Origin: an uncultured Lachnospiraceae bacterium
Lineage (GTDB): Bacteria; Bacillota; Clostridia; Lachnospirales; Lachnospiraceae
Direction: 5' to 3'
Length of the DNA stretch: 64,000 nt
Assembly (NCBI GenBank): GCA_900315735.1
Contig: ONAD01000005.1
Location: forward strand, 56,194 to 120,193
The notes under the pieces are model-generated. The model ran no database searches and was not told the origin of the DNA. It worked only from the letters and a program-made list of their open reading frames with translations. Each line of letters opens with the position of its first letter. Within the stretch, counting starts at the first letter, position 1. The position numbers and the translations under genes are program-made. Positions 36,159-46,012 of the stretch are shown here, one piece after another.

Positions 36159-37538
36159 CTACTGCTGAAGCAGGTGTTCTCCTATAAGATACACGTCTCC
36201 GGCACCCATAGTTATCAACAAATCATTGTTTATGCATTTTTCTGATAAAAATGTTTCAATCTCATCAAAGGACGGGAAATAATAACTTTCCTGACCGTTT
36301 TTCTGAAGCTCTGCCAAAAGGTCTTTGGAAGAAATTCCAATGGTGTTTTTCTCTCTGGCTGCATAAATATCTGCCAGAACAACAACATCTGCCATGGAAA
36401 GCACCCGGGCAAAATCGCTTAAGAATGCTTTGGTTCTGGAATAGGTATGTGGCTGGAAAACACAGATAATCCGTCCGTGTGGATAATTCTGTGCAGCTGT
36501 TAAGGTAGCGGCTACTTCCGTTGGATGATGTGCATAATCATCAATCACGGTGATGCCGTTCTTTGTTCCCTTGTATTCAAAACGACGTTTGGTGCCGCCA
36601 AACTGAAGCAGTCCCTTTTTGATAACGTCCAAAGGAAGCCCAAGGTTTAAACAGAGGGCAATGGCAGCCAGTGAATTGGAGACATTATGCTTGCCCGGAA
36701 CGCTTAAGGAAACGGTGCCTAAGTTTTCGGTTTTGTGCATCAGAGTATATGTGCCACAGGCATGGTCGTTATAGGTAATATTTTTGGCATAAAAGTCATC
36801 GTTTTCGCATAAACCATAAGTAGTGACGCTACAGGACAAATTGTTGGTAATCTGATCTAAAGCTTCAATCTGGCCGTTGATGATTAATACACCATCATGT
36901 GCAGTATTTCCGGCAAATTCATGGAAAGAACGACGGATATCATCAATATCTTTGAAGAAGTCAAGATGCTCAGCTTCTACACTGGTGATGATACTGTATT
37001 TCGGATGAAAATGCAGGAAACTGTTTGTATATTCGCAGGCCTCGGTAATGAATACTTCAGAACCACCTACGCGGATATTTCCACCAATTGCTTCTAAGAT
37101 ACCGCCAACACTGATTGTAGGGTCAGCCTTTGCAACAAGAAGAATCTGTGAAATCATGGATGTGGTAGTGGTTTTTCCATGGGTACCGGCAACTGCAATG
37201 GATTGCTCATAGTTATCCATAATCTGTCCAAGCAGTTCTGCACGGGAAAGCATTGGAATACCGGCATCTACGGCTGCCTTAAATTCTTCATTGTCCTCAT
37301 GGATGGCAGCAGTATAGACAACCAGTGCAGGACGGATGGATAAGTTGGATGCTTTCTGACCGATGTAAATGGTTGCACCTTTCTTTGCAAGGCTGTCAGT
37401 AAGTGCAGACTGCTTTGCATCGGAACCGGAGATGGTAAAACCTTCTTCCAGTAAGATTTCCGCAAGACCACTCATACTGATGCCACCAATACCGATAAAA
37501 TGTACATGAATAGGTTCTTCAAAATTTAATGAATACAT
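36159..37538 (-). CDS. murC: UDP-N-acetylmuramate--L-alanine ligase
   Basis: The 459-residue Mur ligase has an N-terminal Rossmann domain (FIGIGGISMSGLAEIL), the ATP P-loop AVAGTHGKTTTTSM, the central-domain TSVEAEHLDFF, and the C-terminal VIDDYAHHPTEVAATL and VFQPHTYSRT. It adds the first amino acid to the muropeptide in the cytoplasm. The gene stands alone between a clear promoter and a terminator, and is divergent from glgC. Confidence 0.95.
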   Translation of the reverse strand: MYSLNFEEPIHVHFIGIGGISMSGLAEILLEEGFTISGSDAKQSALTDSLAKKGATIYIGQKASNLSIRPALVVYTAAIHEDNEEFKAAVDAGIPMLSRAELLGQIMDNYEQSIAVAGTHGKTTTTSMISQILLVAKADPTISVGGILEAIGGNIRVGGSEVFITEACEYTNSFLHFHPKYSIITSVEAEHLDFFKDIDDIRRSFHEFAGNTAHDGVLIINGQIEALDQITNNLSCSVTTYGLCENDDFYAKNITYNDHACGTYTLMHKTENLGTVSLSVPGKHNVSNSLAAIALCLNLGLPLDVIKKGLLQFGGTKRRFEYKGTKNGITVIDDYAHHPTEVAATLTAAQNYPHGRIICVFQPHTYSRTKAFLSDFARVLSMADVVVLADIYAAREKNTIGISSKDLLAELQKNGQESYYFPSFDEIETFLSEKCINNDLLITMGAGDVYLIGEHLLQQ

Positions 37539-37595
37539 AATTCTTTACCTGCCTGACTTATAATTTCATTTCTTGAGAAAAGATTTCTTCCTAAT

Positions 37596-37624
37596 ATTAT
37601 AACCATATGCAGGGAATTTGCAAA
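37596..37624 (-). promoter_or_regulatory. Putative murC promoter
   Basis: On the - strand TTTGCA (37624-37619), a 17-base spacer and a perfect TATAAT (37601-37596), about 58 bases before the ATG. The rest of the 290-base gap to glgC is A/T rich; TGTACA-17-TATACT (37756-37784) may be the glgC promoter. Confidence 0.5.
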
Positions 37625-37830
37625 TCTATTTTGTCCGCAAAGGAAAAAGAATACAAAATAATGGAGGTGATTTCATTGAAATACCAATAAATGTCAAAAA
37701 ATTGTCTAAAATGACTAAAATTTACGAAAATCGATAAAATAATTATACAAAATGCTGTACAACATATGGGCAGTGTGTTATACTTTTGTTATACCAAAAT
37801 GACCTGATTTTATGACGAGAGGTGAATGAC

Positions 37831-39105
37831 GTGATTAAGAAAGAAATGATAGCCATGCTTTTGGCGGGCGGACAAGGAAGCCGTCTTGGAGTATTAACTT
37901 CCGGTGTAGCAAAGCCTGCAGTCGCATTTGGAGGAAAATATCGTATTATCGATTTTCCATTGAGCAACTGCATCAATTCAGGTATTGATACCGTCGGTGT
38001 ACTGACACAGTATCAGCCATTGCGATTAAACCGGCATATTGGAATCGGAATTCCGTGGGACTTAGACCGTAATAATGGAGGAGTAACGGTTCTGCCACCA
38101 TATGAAAAAAGTGATAACAGTGAATGGTATACCGGTACTGCAAATGCAATTTATCAGAACTTAAAGTATATGGAAACATATGATCCGGATTATGTACTGA
38201 TTCTGTCTGGTGACCATATCTATAAGATGGATTATGAGGTTATGCTGGATTTCCACAAGGAAAACAATGCAGATGTAACAATTGCAGCTATGCCCGTTCC
38301 AATTGAAGAAGCAAGCCGTTTTGGTGTGGTTATTACAGATGAGAATAAGAAAATTAAAGAATTCGAGGAGAAACCGGAGCATCCGAGAAGTAACCTCGCA
38401 TCCATGGGAATATACATATTCAACTGGAAGGTATTGCGCGACAGCTTAATAGCAATGAAGGATCAGAGCAACTGTGACTTCGGAAAGCATATCATTCCTT
38501 ATTGCCATGAAAATGGAAAACGGTTATTTGCTTATGAATTCAATGGATACTGGAAAGATGTTGGAACACTTTCTTCCTATTGGGAAGCAAATATGGAACT
38601 GATTGACCTGATTCCGGAATTCAATCTTTATGAAGAATACTGGAAGATTTATACAAAGAGTGATAATGTTGCACCACAGTATCTTGCTGCAGAGTCTAAG
38701 GTTGACACCAGCATTATCGGCGAAGGAGCAGAGATTTACGGAGAAGTACAGAATTCTGTAATTGGTGCAGGCGTCCGGATTGAGAAGGGCGCAGTGGTAC
38801 ATAATTCCATTATCATGAAGGAATGTGTCATTGGTGAGAATACCGTTGTGGAGAAATCCATTATTGCAGATAAAACGGTTATCGGAGCAAACTGCCACCT
38901 TGGCGTAGGCGAGTATGCACCAAGCACATTGAATGAGAAAGTATATGCATCCGATCTGGTTACAATCGGAGAAGATTCCGTAATACCAGACGGAGTTTCA
39001 ATTGGAAAAAATACAGCGATTTCCGGAGTGACGGAACCGTCCGATTACCCAGATGGAATGTTAGCAGGCGGTGGAGCTATTATTAAGGAAGGTGACAGAA
39101 TATGA
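37831..39105 (+). CDS. glgC: Glucose-1-phosphate adenylyltransferase, catalytic subunit
   Basis: The 424-residue enzyme makes ADP-glucose, the first committed step of glycogen synthesis. It shows [16 protein letters not shown] at the nucleotide site, [39 protein letters not shown] and a C-terminal left-handed beta-helix with I/V hexapeptides. I prefer GTG 37831 ([14 protein letters not shown]), with GAGAGG upstream, matching related proteins; GTG 37822 or ATG 37846 are alternatives. It overlaps glgD by 4 bases (ATGA). glgA is not in the window. Confidence 0.93.
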   Translation: MIKKEMIAMLLAGGQGSRLGVLTSGVAKPAVAFGGKYRIIDFPLSNCINSGIDTVGVLTQYQPLRLNRHIGIGIPWDLDRNNGGVTVLPPYEKSDNSEWYTGTANAIYQNLKYMETYDPDYVLILSGDHIYKMDYEVMLDFHKENNADVTIAAMPVPIEEASRFGVVITDENKKIKEFEEKPEHPRSNLASMGIYIFNWKVLRDSLIAMKDQSNCDFGKHIIPYCHENGKRLFAYEFNGYWKDVGTLSSYWEANMELIDLIPEFNLYEEYWKIYTKSDNVAPQYLAAESKVDTSIIGEGAEIYGEVQNSVIGAGVRIEKGAVVHNSIIMKECVIGENTVVEKSIIADKTVIGANCHLGVGEYAPSTLNEKVYASDLVTIGEDSVIPDGVSIGKNTAISGVTEPSDYPDGMLAGGGAIIKEGDRI

Positions 39106-40220
39106 AGGCATTAGGATTAATTTTAGCAGGTGGAAACAATCATCGTATGCAGGAACTTTCCAGCAAGCGTGCAATTGCAGCAATGCCAATCGGTGGAAGC
39201 TACCGATGCATTGACTTCGCATTGAGTAATATGAGTAACTCACATGTTCAGACCGTTGCAGTACTGACACAGTACAATGCGCGTTCCCTGAATGAACATT
39301 TAAGTTCATCCAAATGGTGGGATTTCGGAAGAAAGCAGGGAGGTCTTTATACCTTCACTCCTACCGTAACAGCTGACAACAGCTGGTGGTACAGAGGAAC
39401 TGCAGATGCAATGTATCAGAACATCGATTTCTTAAAGAAACGTCATGAGCCATATGTAATTATTACAGGTGGTGATTGTGTATACAAGCTGGATTACAAT
39501 AAGGTATTGGATTACCATATTGAGAAGAAAGCGGATATTACTGTTGTATGCAAGGATATGCCGGAAGGTGCAGACATCAGTCGTTTTGGTGTAATCCGCA
39601 TGAATGAGGAATCCAGAATTACAGAGTTTGAAGAGAAGCCTATGGTTTCCAGCTCTAATACAATTTCTACCGGTATTTATATCATCCGCAGAAGACAGTT
39701 GATTGAAATGTTAGAGCGGAGCGGTCAGGAAGACAGATGGGATTTCGTTACAGATATTCTGATTCGTTATAAGAATATGAAACGGATTTACGGATATAAG
39801 ATGGAAGATTACTGGAGCAATATTGCAACAGTAGATTCTTACTACAATACCAATATGGATTTCCTGAAACCGGATGTAAGAAATTACTTCTTCCGTGAGA
39901 CACCGCATATCTATTCCAAAGTAGATGATTATCCACCAGCAAAATACAATGCAGGTTCTGATGTGAAGAACAGCCTGATTTCCAGTGGATGTATCATCAA
40001 CAGCAAGATAGAGAATTCTGTATTGTTTAAGAATGTATTTGTAGGAAAGAATTGTGTAATCAAGAATTCCATTATCCTCAATGACGTATACATTGGAGAT
40101 AATACGCACATTGAAAACTGCATCGTGGAAAGCCGTGGAACGCTGAAAGCCAACACGTATTATTGCGGTGACGACGGAGTAAAGCTTGTACTTGAACGCA
40201 ATGACAGATATGCACTGTAG
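39102..40220 (+). CDS. glgD: GlgD, regulatory subunit of ADP-glucose pyrophosphorylase
   Basis: The 372-residue paralogue of GlgC has a degenerate nucleotide site: [24 protein letters not shown] replaces the Gly-rich GGQGSRL pattern and its catalytic context. The C-terminal beta-helix is kept. In Firmicutes GlgD partners GlgC and raises its activity. Start and stop codons of the pair overlap, so equal synthesis is likely. Confidence 0.92.
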   Translation: MKALGLILAGGNNHRMQELSSKRAIAAMPIGGSYRCIDFALSNMSNSHVQTVAVLTQYNARSLNEHLSSSKWWDFGRKQGGLYTFTPTVTADNSWWYRGTADAMYQNIDFLKKRHEPYVIITGGDCVYKLDYNKVLDYHIEKKADITVVCKDMPEGADISRFGVIRMNEESRITEFEEKPMVSSSNTISTGIYIIRRRQLIEMLERSGQEDRWDFVTDILIRYKNMKRIYGYKMEDYWSNIATVDSYYNTNMDFLKPDVRNYFFRETPHIYSKVDDYPPAKYNAGSDVKNSLISSGCIINSKIENSVLFKNVFVGKNCVIKNSIILNDVYIGDNTHIENCIVESRGTLKANTYYCGDDGVKLVLERNDRYAL

Positions 40221-40259
40221 GCAGAAGGCTTAAGACAAAGGCGTGAAGGGGGTAACATA

Positions 40260-40529
40260 ATGCAGATTACAGATGTAAGAATACGTAAAGTTGAAAAAGA
40301 AGGTAAAATGAAAGCTGTGGTATCTATTACCATAGATGAAGAATTTGTTGTACATGATATCAAGGTGATTGATGGAGAGAAGGGACTTTTCATTGCAATG
40401 CCAAGCCGCAAGGCTGCTGATGGGGAATACAGAGACATTGCACATCCAATTAACTCAGATACCAGAAATAAGATACAGCAGATTATCTTAGAAAAGTACG
40501 AAAGCGAAGTCGCAACGGAAGAAGCGTAG
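40260..40529 (+). CDS. spoVG: Nucleic-acid-binding regulator SpoVG
   Basis: The 89-residue protein reads [20 protein letters not shown] and [23 protein letters not shown], the SpoVG hallmark, with a short acidic end (EVATEEA). SpoVG is a small site-specific DNA- and RNA-binding protein tied to sporulation and other programmes. Its position before glmU, pth and mfd is conserved from Bacillus. AGGGGG precedes the ATG. Confidence 0.95.
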   Translation: MQITDVRIRKVEKEGKMKAVVSITIDEEFVVHDIKVIDGEKGLFIAMPSRKAADGEYRDIAHPINSDTRNKIQQIILEKYESEVATEEA

Positions 40530-40557
40530 TTCGTACATAGAATAAGAAAAGAATTTG

Positions 40558-40590
40558 CAGGCTGTCACAGAAATGTGGCAGCCTGTTTTT
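40558..40590 (+). terminator. Terminator of spoVG
   Basis: CAGGCTGTCACA pairs with TGTGGCAGCCTG around GAAA, followed by five T. Confidence 0.9.
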
Positions 40591-40633
40591 CTATTGCCAG
40601 AGCTTGCTTGAGCAAACTTCTTTTCTCTCAGAC

Positions 40634-40671
40634 TTTGGCGGACAATGCAATGGTCCGCCAAATATGTTTTT
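40634..40671 (+). terminator. Second hairpin with short T-tract
   Basis: TTTGGCGGAC (40634-40643) pairs perfectly with GTCCGCCAAA (40653-40662); TATGTTTTT follows. It may shield the following element from upstream transcription. Confidence 0.55.
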
Positions 40672-40703
40672 CACACTTCTCTATCTTTGGTATCTTTGGA
40701 CAA

Positions 40704-40955
40704 TTGATAAATCGTAGTATAAATCTGCCGTGGGGCAAATGAGAAAGCATGAAAAAGACCGTTAGGAGCGCTTGGAATTTTGTGCAAAAACAGACAACGC
40801 CGGCACAGGGAAGTGCCGGCGAGGCGCAAGCAACATGGATGTTGATTTGCGCCGGTTGTCAGAACTGATAAAAATTTTTCTCAAAATTCTTAGCGCTCCT
40901 TACAGTCTTTTTCGCTTTTTCATTTGCCCCACGGCAGAGATATCTTATTTATCAA
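40704..40955 (+). ncRNA. Palindromic element A: long stem capped by two CsrA-site hairpins
   Basis: The 252-base element is one imperfect inverted repeat (TTGATAAAT at 40704 with ATTTATCAA at 40947; CTGCCGTGGGGCAAATGA at 40725 with its exact or near-exact complement at about 40919-40936). The tip is a three-way junction: helix GACAAC/GTTGTC (40793-40798, 40855-40860), hairpin 1 GCCGGCAC-AGGGAA-GTGCCGGC (40799-40820), and hairpin 2 GGCGCAA...TTGCGCC with ACATGGATGT at its tip (40823-40853). A homologue lies at 61204-61569 on the - strand. TTGGAC-16-TATAAA at 40696-40723 could start a transcript. The loops match CsrA sites. A non-coding RNA or a mobile hairpin are the main readings; no transposase is present. 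Confidence 0.7.
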
Positions 40956-41075
40956 GAGAGAAATAGAGTAAGCAGATATTTGAAAAATCGGATGACAAAT
41001 TTCCGGGAAAGAAGTATACTAAAATATAACAGTATTTTCGGCAGAAAGCCGGAGAGGAATAAAGAGGATAAAAAT

Positions 41076-41828
41076 ATGGAAGCATTAAAAGCGGTAATAT
41101 TGGCGGCTGGTAAGGGAACCAGAATGCAGTCAGACCTTCCGAAAGTAGTGCATACAATAGATGGAAAGTGTCTGGTAGATTATGTAATCGAAGCGGCAGA
41201 AGGAGCCGGAGCAGGAGATATCTGTCTGGTGGTAGGCTATAAACATGAAGAGGTAGAAAATACCATTTCGCATAAAGACGATGTAACATTTGTATTGCAG
41301 GAGCAGCAGCTTGGAACCGGTCATGCGGTAAAATGCGCAAAGGATTTCTTGGGAAAAGAAGGACATACACTGATTCTTTTTGGAGATGCGCCACTGATTA
41401 CATCTGCAACCTTAAAGCGGCTTTTGGAGCATCATATCCAGCATAAAAATGCAGTAACCGTATTGTCAGCAACGATAGATGACCCGACCGGATACGGAAG
41501 AATTATCCGCAGTGCATCCGGAGAGTTTATAAAGAGCGTAGAACATAAGGATGCAAACGAAGAAGAGTTGAAATCCCATGAGATTAATTCCGGAATGTAT
41601 GTATTTAATACCTGGGAATTATCACAGGCATTAGATAAGATTCAGCCAAATAATGCACAGGGTGAATATTATCTGCCGGATACGCTTACGATATTAAAGG
41701 ATAAGGGACTCCGTGTAGATGCATTTGCACTGGAAAGCCCGGAAGACATCAATGGCGTAAATGACCAGAAGCAGTTAGAATCAGCAACAGAAATCATCAG
41801 AAGAAGGAAGAAAGAATGTACATTATAG
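41076..41828 (+). CDS. glmU: GlmU-type uridylyltransferase lacking the acetyltransferase domain
   Basis: The 250-residue protein matches the N-terminal pyrophosphorylase half of GlmU: AVILAAGKGTRMQSDLPKVVH, QLGTGHA, LFGDAPLI, GYGRIIR, INSGMYVF and INGVNDQKQL. GlmU is normally about 455 residues with a left-handed beta-helix acetyltransferase, entirely absent here. Its place between spoVG and pth is that of glmU in Bacillus. It would make UDP-GlcNAc from GlcNAc-1-P, so acetylation of GlcN-1-P must come from another protein. ATG 41076 follows AGAGGAT; an upstream in-frame ATG adds 32 unrelated residues. It overlaps pth by 13 bases. Confidence 0.88.
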   Translation: MEALKAVILAAGKGTRMQSDLPKVVHTIDGKCLVDYVIEAAEGAGAGDICLVVGYKHEEVENTISHKDDVTFVLQEQQLGTGHAVKCAKDFLGKEGHTLILFGDAPLITSATLKRLLEHHIQHKNAVTVLSATIDDPTGYGRIIRSASGEFIKSVEHKDANEEELKSHEINSGMYVFNTWELSQALDKIQPNNAQGEYYLPDTLTILKDKGLRVDAFALESPEDINGVNDQKQLESATEIIRRRKKECTL

Positions 41829-42376
41829 CGGGACTTGGAAATCCTGGAAAGAAATATGAGCATACCAGACACAATGTTGGCTTTGATGTCATGGATGTAC
41901 TGGCAGAAAAATATAATATACGAATGGATGAAAAAAAACATAAAGCAATCTGTGGAAAAGGAATGATTGGAAGCCAAAAAGTCGTTCTGGTGAAGCCTCA
42001 GACCTTTATGAACTTAAGCGGAGAAAGTATCGCCGAAGCAGTAAATTTCTATAAGGTGGATCCGACCAGTGAGCTGCTGGTAATTTTTGATGATATCAGC
42101 CTGGCACCGGGAAGAATACGGATTCGTAAAAAAGGAAGTGCCGGCGGACACAATGGAATTAAAAATATTATTGCACAGGTTGGAACCGAGCAGTTTGCAA
42201 GAATTAAAGTAGGTGTCGGCGAGAAGCCTCAGGGCTGGGATCTTGCAGACCATGTCCTTGGACATATGGATAAGGCAGACCGGAAACTGGCAGAGGAAGC
42301 ATTTTTAGATGCGGTATCTGCAGTAGAACTGATTGTCGATGGAAAAATCGATCAGGCAATGAATGATTATAATTAA
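41816..42376 (+). CDS. pth: Peptidyl-tRNA hydrolase
   Basis: The 186-residue enzyme releases tRNA from dropped-off peptidyl-tRNA. Visible motifs are IAGLGNPGKKYEHTRHNVGFDV with catalytic His, KPQTFMNLSGES, FDDISLAPGRIRIRKKGSAGGHNG and RIKVGVGEKP. The start lies within the last codons of the preceding gene; mfd follows after 12 bases. In Bacillus it is called spoVC. Confidence 0.95.
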   Translation: MYIIAGLGNPGKKYEHTRHNVGFDVMDVLAEKYNIRMDEKKHKAICGKGMIGSQKVVLVKPQTFMNLSGESIAEAVNFYKVDPTSELLVIFDDISLAPGRIRIRKKGSAGGHNGIKNIIAQVGTEQFARIKVGVGEKPQGWDLADHVLGHMDKADRKLAEEAFLDAVSAVELIVDGKIDQAMNDYN

Positions 42377-42388
42377 AGGAAGAACATT

Positions 42389-45300
42389 ATGAATGTATTT
42401 TTGCAGCCCCTTTCAGAACTGGAAGAATTGCAAAATGCCTTAAAGCAGCTAAAGAGCAATCCGGGTATCGTTCAGATATCCGGATGCATGGATGCGCAGA
42501 AGGCACATATGGTATTTGCGGCGAACGATGGTTTTAGAAATAAAATCATCGTTACTTTTAACGAACAAAAAGCAAGGGAAATTTTAGAAGATTACCGCTT
42601 TTTTGACAGGGAAACACTCTATTTTCCGGCAAAGGATATCTTGTTTTATCAGTCGGATATCAGAAGTAATCAGCTTACCGGAGAGCGTATTGCCCTGTTG
42701 AAACGTTTATCCGAAAAGAAACCGGTTACGGTGGTACTGACCTTTGACGGACTGATGAACCGGATGGCAGGACTTGCTGCCTTTGAAGAGGCAGTACGGA
42801 CTTATAAGGTAGAGGATGAATTAGACCTTGAGGCAGAGACAAAGCGGCTTTTACAGATGGGATATGTGCGCAATTATCAGGTGGAAATGCCGGGAGAATT
42901 TGCGGTGAGAGGCGGAATCCTTGACATTTATCCTCTGACGGAAGAAAATCCGCTGCGTATTGAAATGTGGGGAGATACCATTGATTCCCTGCGAAGTTTT
43001 GAGGCAGAGAGCCAGCGCTCCATAGAGAATTTAGAAGAGATTACGCTGTATCCTGCAACAGAACTGGTGCTGACGGAAGAACGGAAGCAGGCAGGATTAA
43101 AAAAAATCCGTCAGGAAGCGGTAAAAGCAGAAAAGAAGTTCCGCGACCAGATGAAAAATGAAGAAGGTCATCGCATCAAACAGACGGCGGCAGCCTTGGA
43201 AGAAGAGATAGAAGAATTAGGCGGTGCAGCCAATTTAGACAGCAGCCTTGCGTATTTCTTCCCGGAGGCGGTCAGCCTTTTGGACTATTTTGACAAAGAC
43301 GAGACTCTTTTAGTCCTGGATGAACCTGCCCGGCTGATGGAAAAGGGCAGAGTGACAGAGCAGGAATTTGAAGAGAGCATGAAGCAGCGTTTGGAGAAGG
43401 GATATATCCTGCCGGGACAGGCAGATACGCTCTTTACCGGAAAGGAAATTACTGCGAAGATGCAGAGTTTCCACGGACTTGCACTGGCAGCACTGGATAT
43501 GAAGGTACGGGAGTTAGACATTACGAACCGTTACCATATTCAGGTGCAGGGTGTGAATTCCTATAATAACAGCTTTGCAACACTGGTGAAGGATTTAAAG
43601 AATTATAAGAAAAACGGATACCGGGTCGTTGTATTATCCGCGTCTAAGACAAGGGCAGAGCATCTGGCAAAGGATTTACAGGAAGAAGAGGTAAGCTGCT
43701 ATTATGCCAAAGATTTTGAACGGGAATTGCAGCCGGGAGAAATCTTAACTGCCTATGGAAAAGTAAAACATGGATACGAATACCCGCTGATTAAATTTGC
43801 GGTTATCACAGAAAGTGATATTTTCGGACAGGAAAAGAAGAAACGGAAGAAACACCGCCTCTATGAGGGAGAGAAGATACAGAGCTTCCGTGACCTTCAT
43901 GTAGGTGATTATGTGGTACATGAAAATCACGGCCTTGGCATTTACCGGGGAATCGAGAAAATCGAAGTCGATAAAAAAGTCAAGGATTATATCAAAATTG
44001 AATATGCCAAGGGAGGCAATCTTTATATTCTTGCAACCCAGTTGGAACTGATTCAGAAATATGCCGGTTCCGATGCCAAGAAACCGAAATTAAACCGGCT
44101 GGGAAGCCCGGACTGGGATAAGACGAAAACAAAAGTGCGTGGTGCGGTAAAAGAAATCGCCCATGAGCTGGTGGAACTCTATGCCATCCGACAGAACAAA
44201 GAGGGCTATGTCTATGGTCCGGATACCGTATGGCAGAAGGAATTTGAAGAGATGTTTCCGTTTGAAGAAACGGAAGATCAGGAGCTTGCCATTGAAGCAA
44301 CCAAGAAGGATATGGAAAGCACCAAGATCATGGATCGTCTGATTTGCGGAGATGTAGGATATGGCAAGACGGAGGTGGCAATCCGTGCCGCTTTCAAAGC
44401 AGTGCAGGAAGGAAAGCAGGTGGTCTATTTAGTACCGACTACCATCTTAGCACAGCAGCACTATAATACCTTTGCCCAGCGGATGAAAGATTTTCCGGTA
44501 AGAGTGGATTTACTTTGCCGTTTCCGCAGTGCAAAGGAACAGAAGAAAACCATCGAAGATTTGAAAAAAGGCATGGTGGATATTATTATCGGAACCCACA
44601 GAGTGCTTTCCGAGGATGTGAAATTTAAGGATTTGGGACTTCTCATTATCGATGAAGAGCAGCGTTTCGGTGTGGCGCATAAAGAGAAAATCAAGCAGAT
44701 GAAAAAGGATGTGGATGTGCTGACCTTAACGGCAACACCGATTCCAAGAACACTGCATATGAGCCTTATTGGAATCCGTGATATGAGTGTCTTAGAGGAG
44801 CCACCGATAGACCGTGTGGCAATCCAGACTTATGTCATGGAATATAATGAAGAAATGGTGCGGGAGGCAATCTGCCGGGAATTAGCAAGAGACGGACAGG
44901 TTTATTATGTATTTAACCGGGTAAACCAGATTGCGGAGATGGCAGCAAAAATTTCAGAACTGGTGCCGGATGCCAATGTAGCATTTGCCCATGGGCAGAT
45001 GAAGGAACGGGAGCTTGAGGACATCATGTATCAGTTTATCAACGGAGAGATTGATGTGCTGGTATCCACAACGATTATCGAAACAGGACTTGACATTTCC
45101 AATGTAAATACCATGATTATTCATGATGCAGATAATATGGGACTGTCCCAGCTCTATCAGCTTCGTGGAAGAGTGGGACGTTCCAACCGGACGGCATATG
45201 CGTTCTTAATGTACCGCCGGGATAAGATGTTAAAAGAAATTGCAGAGAAGCGTCTGGCGGCAATCAAAGAGTATACAGACCTTGGAAGTGGCTTTAAGAT

Positions 45301-45937
45301 TGCTATGCGGGATTTGGAAATCCGTGGAGCCGGAAATCTGTTAGGAGCCCAGCAGAGCGGACATATGGAAGCGGTTGGTTATGACCTTTACTGCAAGATG
45401 CTTAATGAAGCGGTCAAGCAGGAGAAGGGAATCGAAGTGGAAGAAAGCTTCGATACTACAGTGGATGTGGAAATGGATGCATTTATCCCACCGTCATATA
45501 TTCCAAATGAGACGCAGAAGCTGGATATCTATAAACGAATTGCAGCCATTGAAAATGATTTGGAAAGCGATGAAATGCTTGATGAGCTGACAGACCGTTT
45601 TGGTGACCCGCCGAAATCCGTAACCAATCTTCTTTCCATTGCATTGATAAAAGTGCTGGCACATCAGGCATATATGAAAGAAGTGGTAGAGCGTGGCAAT
45701 ACCGTGCGTTTTGTCATGTATGAAAAGGCTGCGGTCAATCCGGCAAAGATACCGGAACTTCTGGCAAAATATGATAATGCGTTGAAATTTATACCGGATC
45801 AGAAAGGCCCTTACTTTGTGCTGAACCGTGGAACCAACAGCCGGACGGCAGCGGGCAGCAGCATCGACTATATCCGTCAGTTTGTGCTGGATGTGCAGAC
45901 GATTCTGGTAAAAAAAACCACAAAAAAGGATGCTTAA
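42389..45937 (+). CDS. mfd: Transcription-repair coupling factor
   Basis: The 1182-residue translocase has an N-terminal UvrB-like region (RGGILDIYPL), an RNA-polymerase-interaction domain (VGDYVVHENHGLGIYRGIE near 505), and a RecG-like motor with Walker A GDVGYGKTEVA (near 654), DEEQRFGV and QLRGRVGRS, then the C-terminal TRCF domain (VDAFIPPSYI-like VEMDAFIPPSYIPNE). It removes stalled RNA polymerase and recruits excision repair. Full length, without disruption. Confidence 0.96.
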   Translation: MNVFLQPLSELEELQNALKQLKSNPGIVQISGCMDAQKAHMVFAANDGFRNKIIVTFNEQKAREILEDYRFFDRETLYFPAKDILFYQSDIRSNQLTGERIALLKRLSEKKPVTVVLTFDGLMNRMAGLAAFEEAVRTYKVEDELDLEAETKRLLQMGYVRNYQVEMPGEFAVRGGILDIYPLTEENPLRIEMWGDTIDSLRSFEAESQRSIENLEEITLYPATELVLTEERKQAGLKKIRQEAVKAEKKFRDQMKNEEGHRIKQTAAALEEEIEELGGAANLDSSLAYFFPEAVSLLDYFDKDETLLVLDEPARLMEKGRVTEQEFEESMKQRLEKGYILPGQADTLFTGKEITAKMQSFHGLALAALDMKVRELDITNRYHIQVQGVNSYNNSFATLVKDLKNYKKNGYRVVVLSASKTRAEHLAKDLQEEEVSCYYAKDFERELQPGEILTAYGKVKHGYEYPLIKFAVITESDIFGQEKKKRKKHRLYEGEKIQSFRDLHVGDYVVHENHGLGIYRGIEKIEVDKKVKDYIKIEYAKGGNLYILATQLELIQKYAGSDAKKPKLNRLGSPDWDKTKTKVRGAVKEIAHELVELYAIRQNKEGYVYGPDTVWQKEFEEMFPFEETEDQELAIEATKKDMESTKIMDRLICGDVGYGKTEVAIRAAFKAVQEGKQVVYLVPTTILAQQHYNTFAQRMKDFPVRVDLLCRFRSAKEQKKTIEDLKKGMVDIIIGTHRVLSEDVKFKDLGLLIIDEEQRFGVAHKEKIKQMKKDVDVLTLTATPIPRTLHMSLIGIRDMSVLEEPPIDRVAIQTYVMEYNEEMVREAICRELARDGQVYYVFNRVNQIAEMAAKISELVPDANVAFAHGQMKERELEDIMYQFINGEIDVLVSTTIIETGLDISNVNTMIIHDADNMGLSQLYQLRGRVGRSNRTAYAFLMYRRDKMLKEIAEKRLAAIKEYTDLGSGFKIAMRDLEIRGAGNLLGAQQSGHMEAVGYDLYCKMLNEAVKQEKGIEVEESFDTTVDVEMDAFIPPSYIPNETQKLDIYKRIAAIENDLESDEMLDELTDRFGDPPKSVTNLLSIALIKVLAHQAYMKEVVERGNTVRFVMYEKAAVNPAKIPELLAKYDNALKFIPDQKGPYFVLNRGTNSRTAAGSSIDYIRQFVLDVQTILVKKTTKKDA

Positions 45938-45950
45938 CCGCATAAAAATC

Positions 45951-45979
45951 TTGCGGCATGTACGAAAAAGCACTATAAT
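45951..45979 (+). promoter_or_regulatory. Promoter of the PrsA-like gene
   Basis: TTGCGG (45951-45956), a 17-base spacer and TATAAT (45974-45979), 34 bases before the ATG. Confidence 0.75.
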
Positions 45980-46012
45980 AGAACGATGATAAATATTTTG
46001 GAGGAACGTGAT

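Noticed and set aside
40772..40966. A 64-codon ORF lying across element A
   Set aside because: It covers a palindrome whose bases covary to keep pairing, not coding. No good ribosome binding site and no protein-like sequence.
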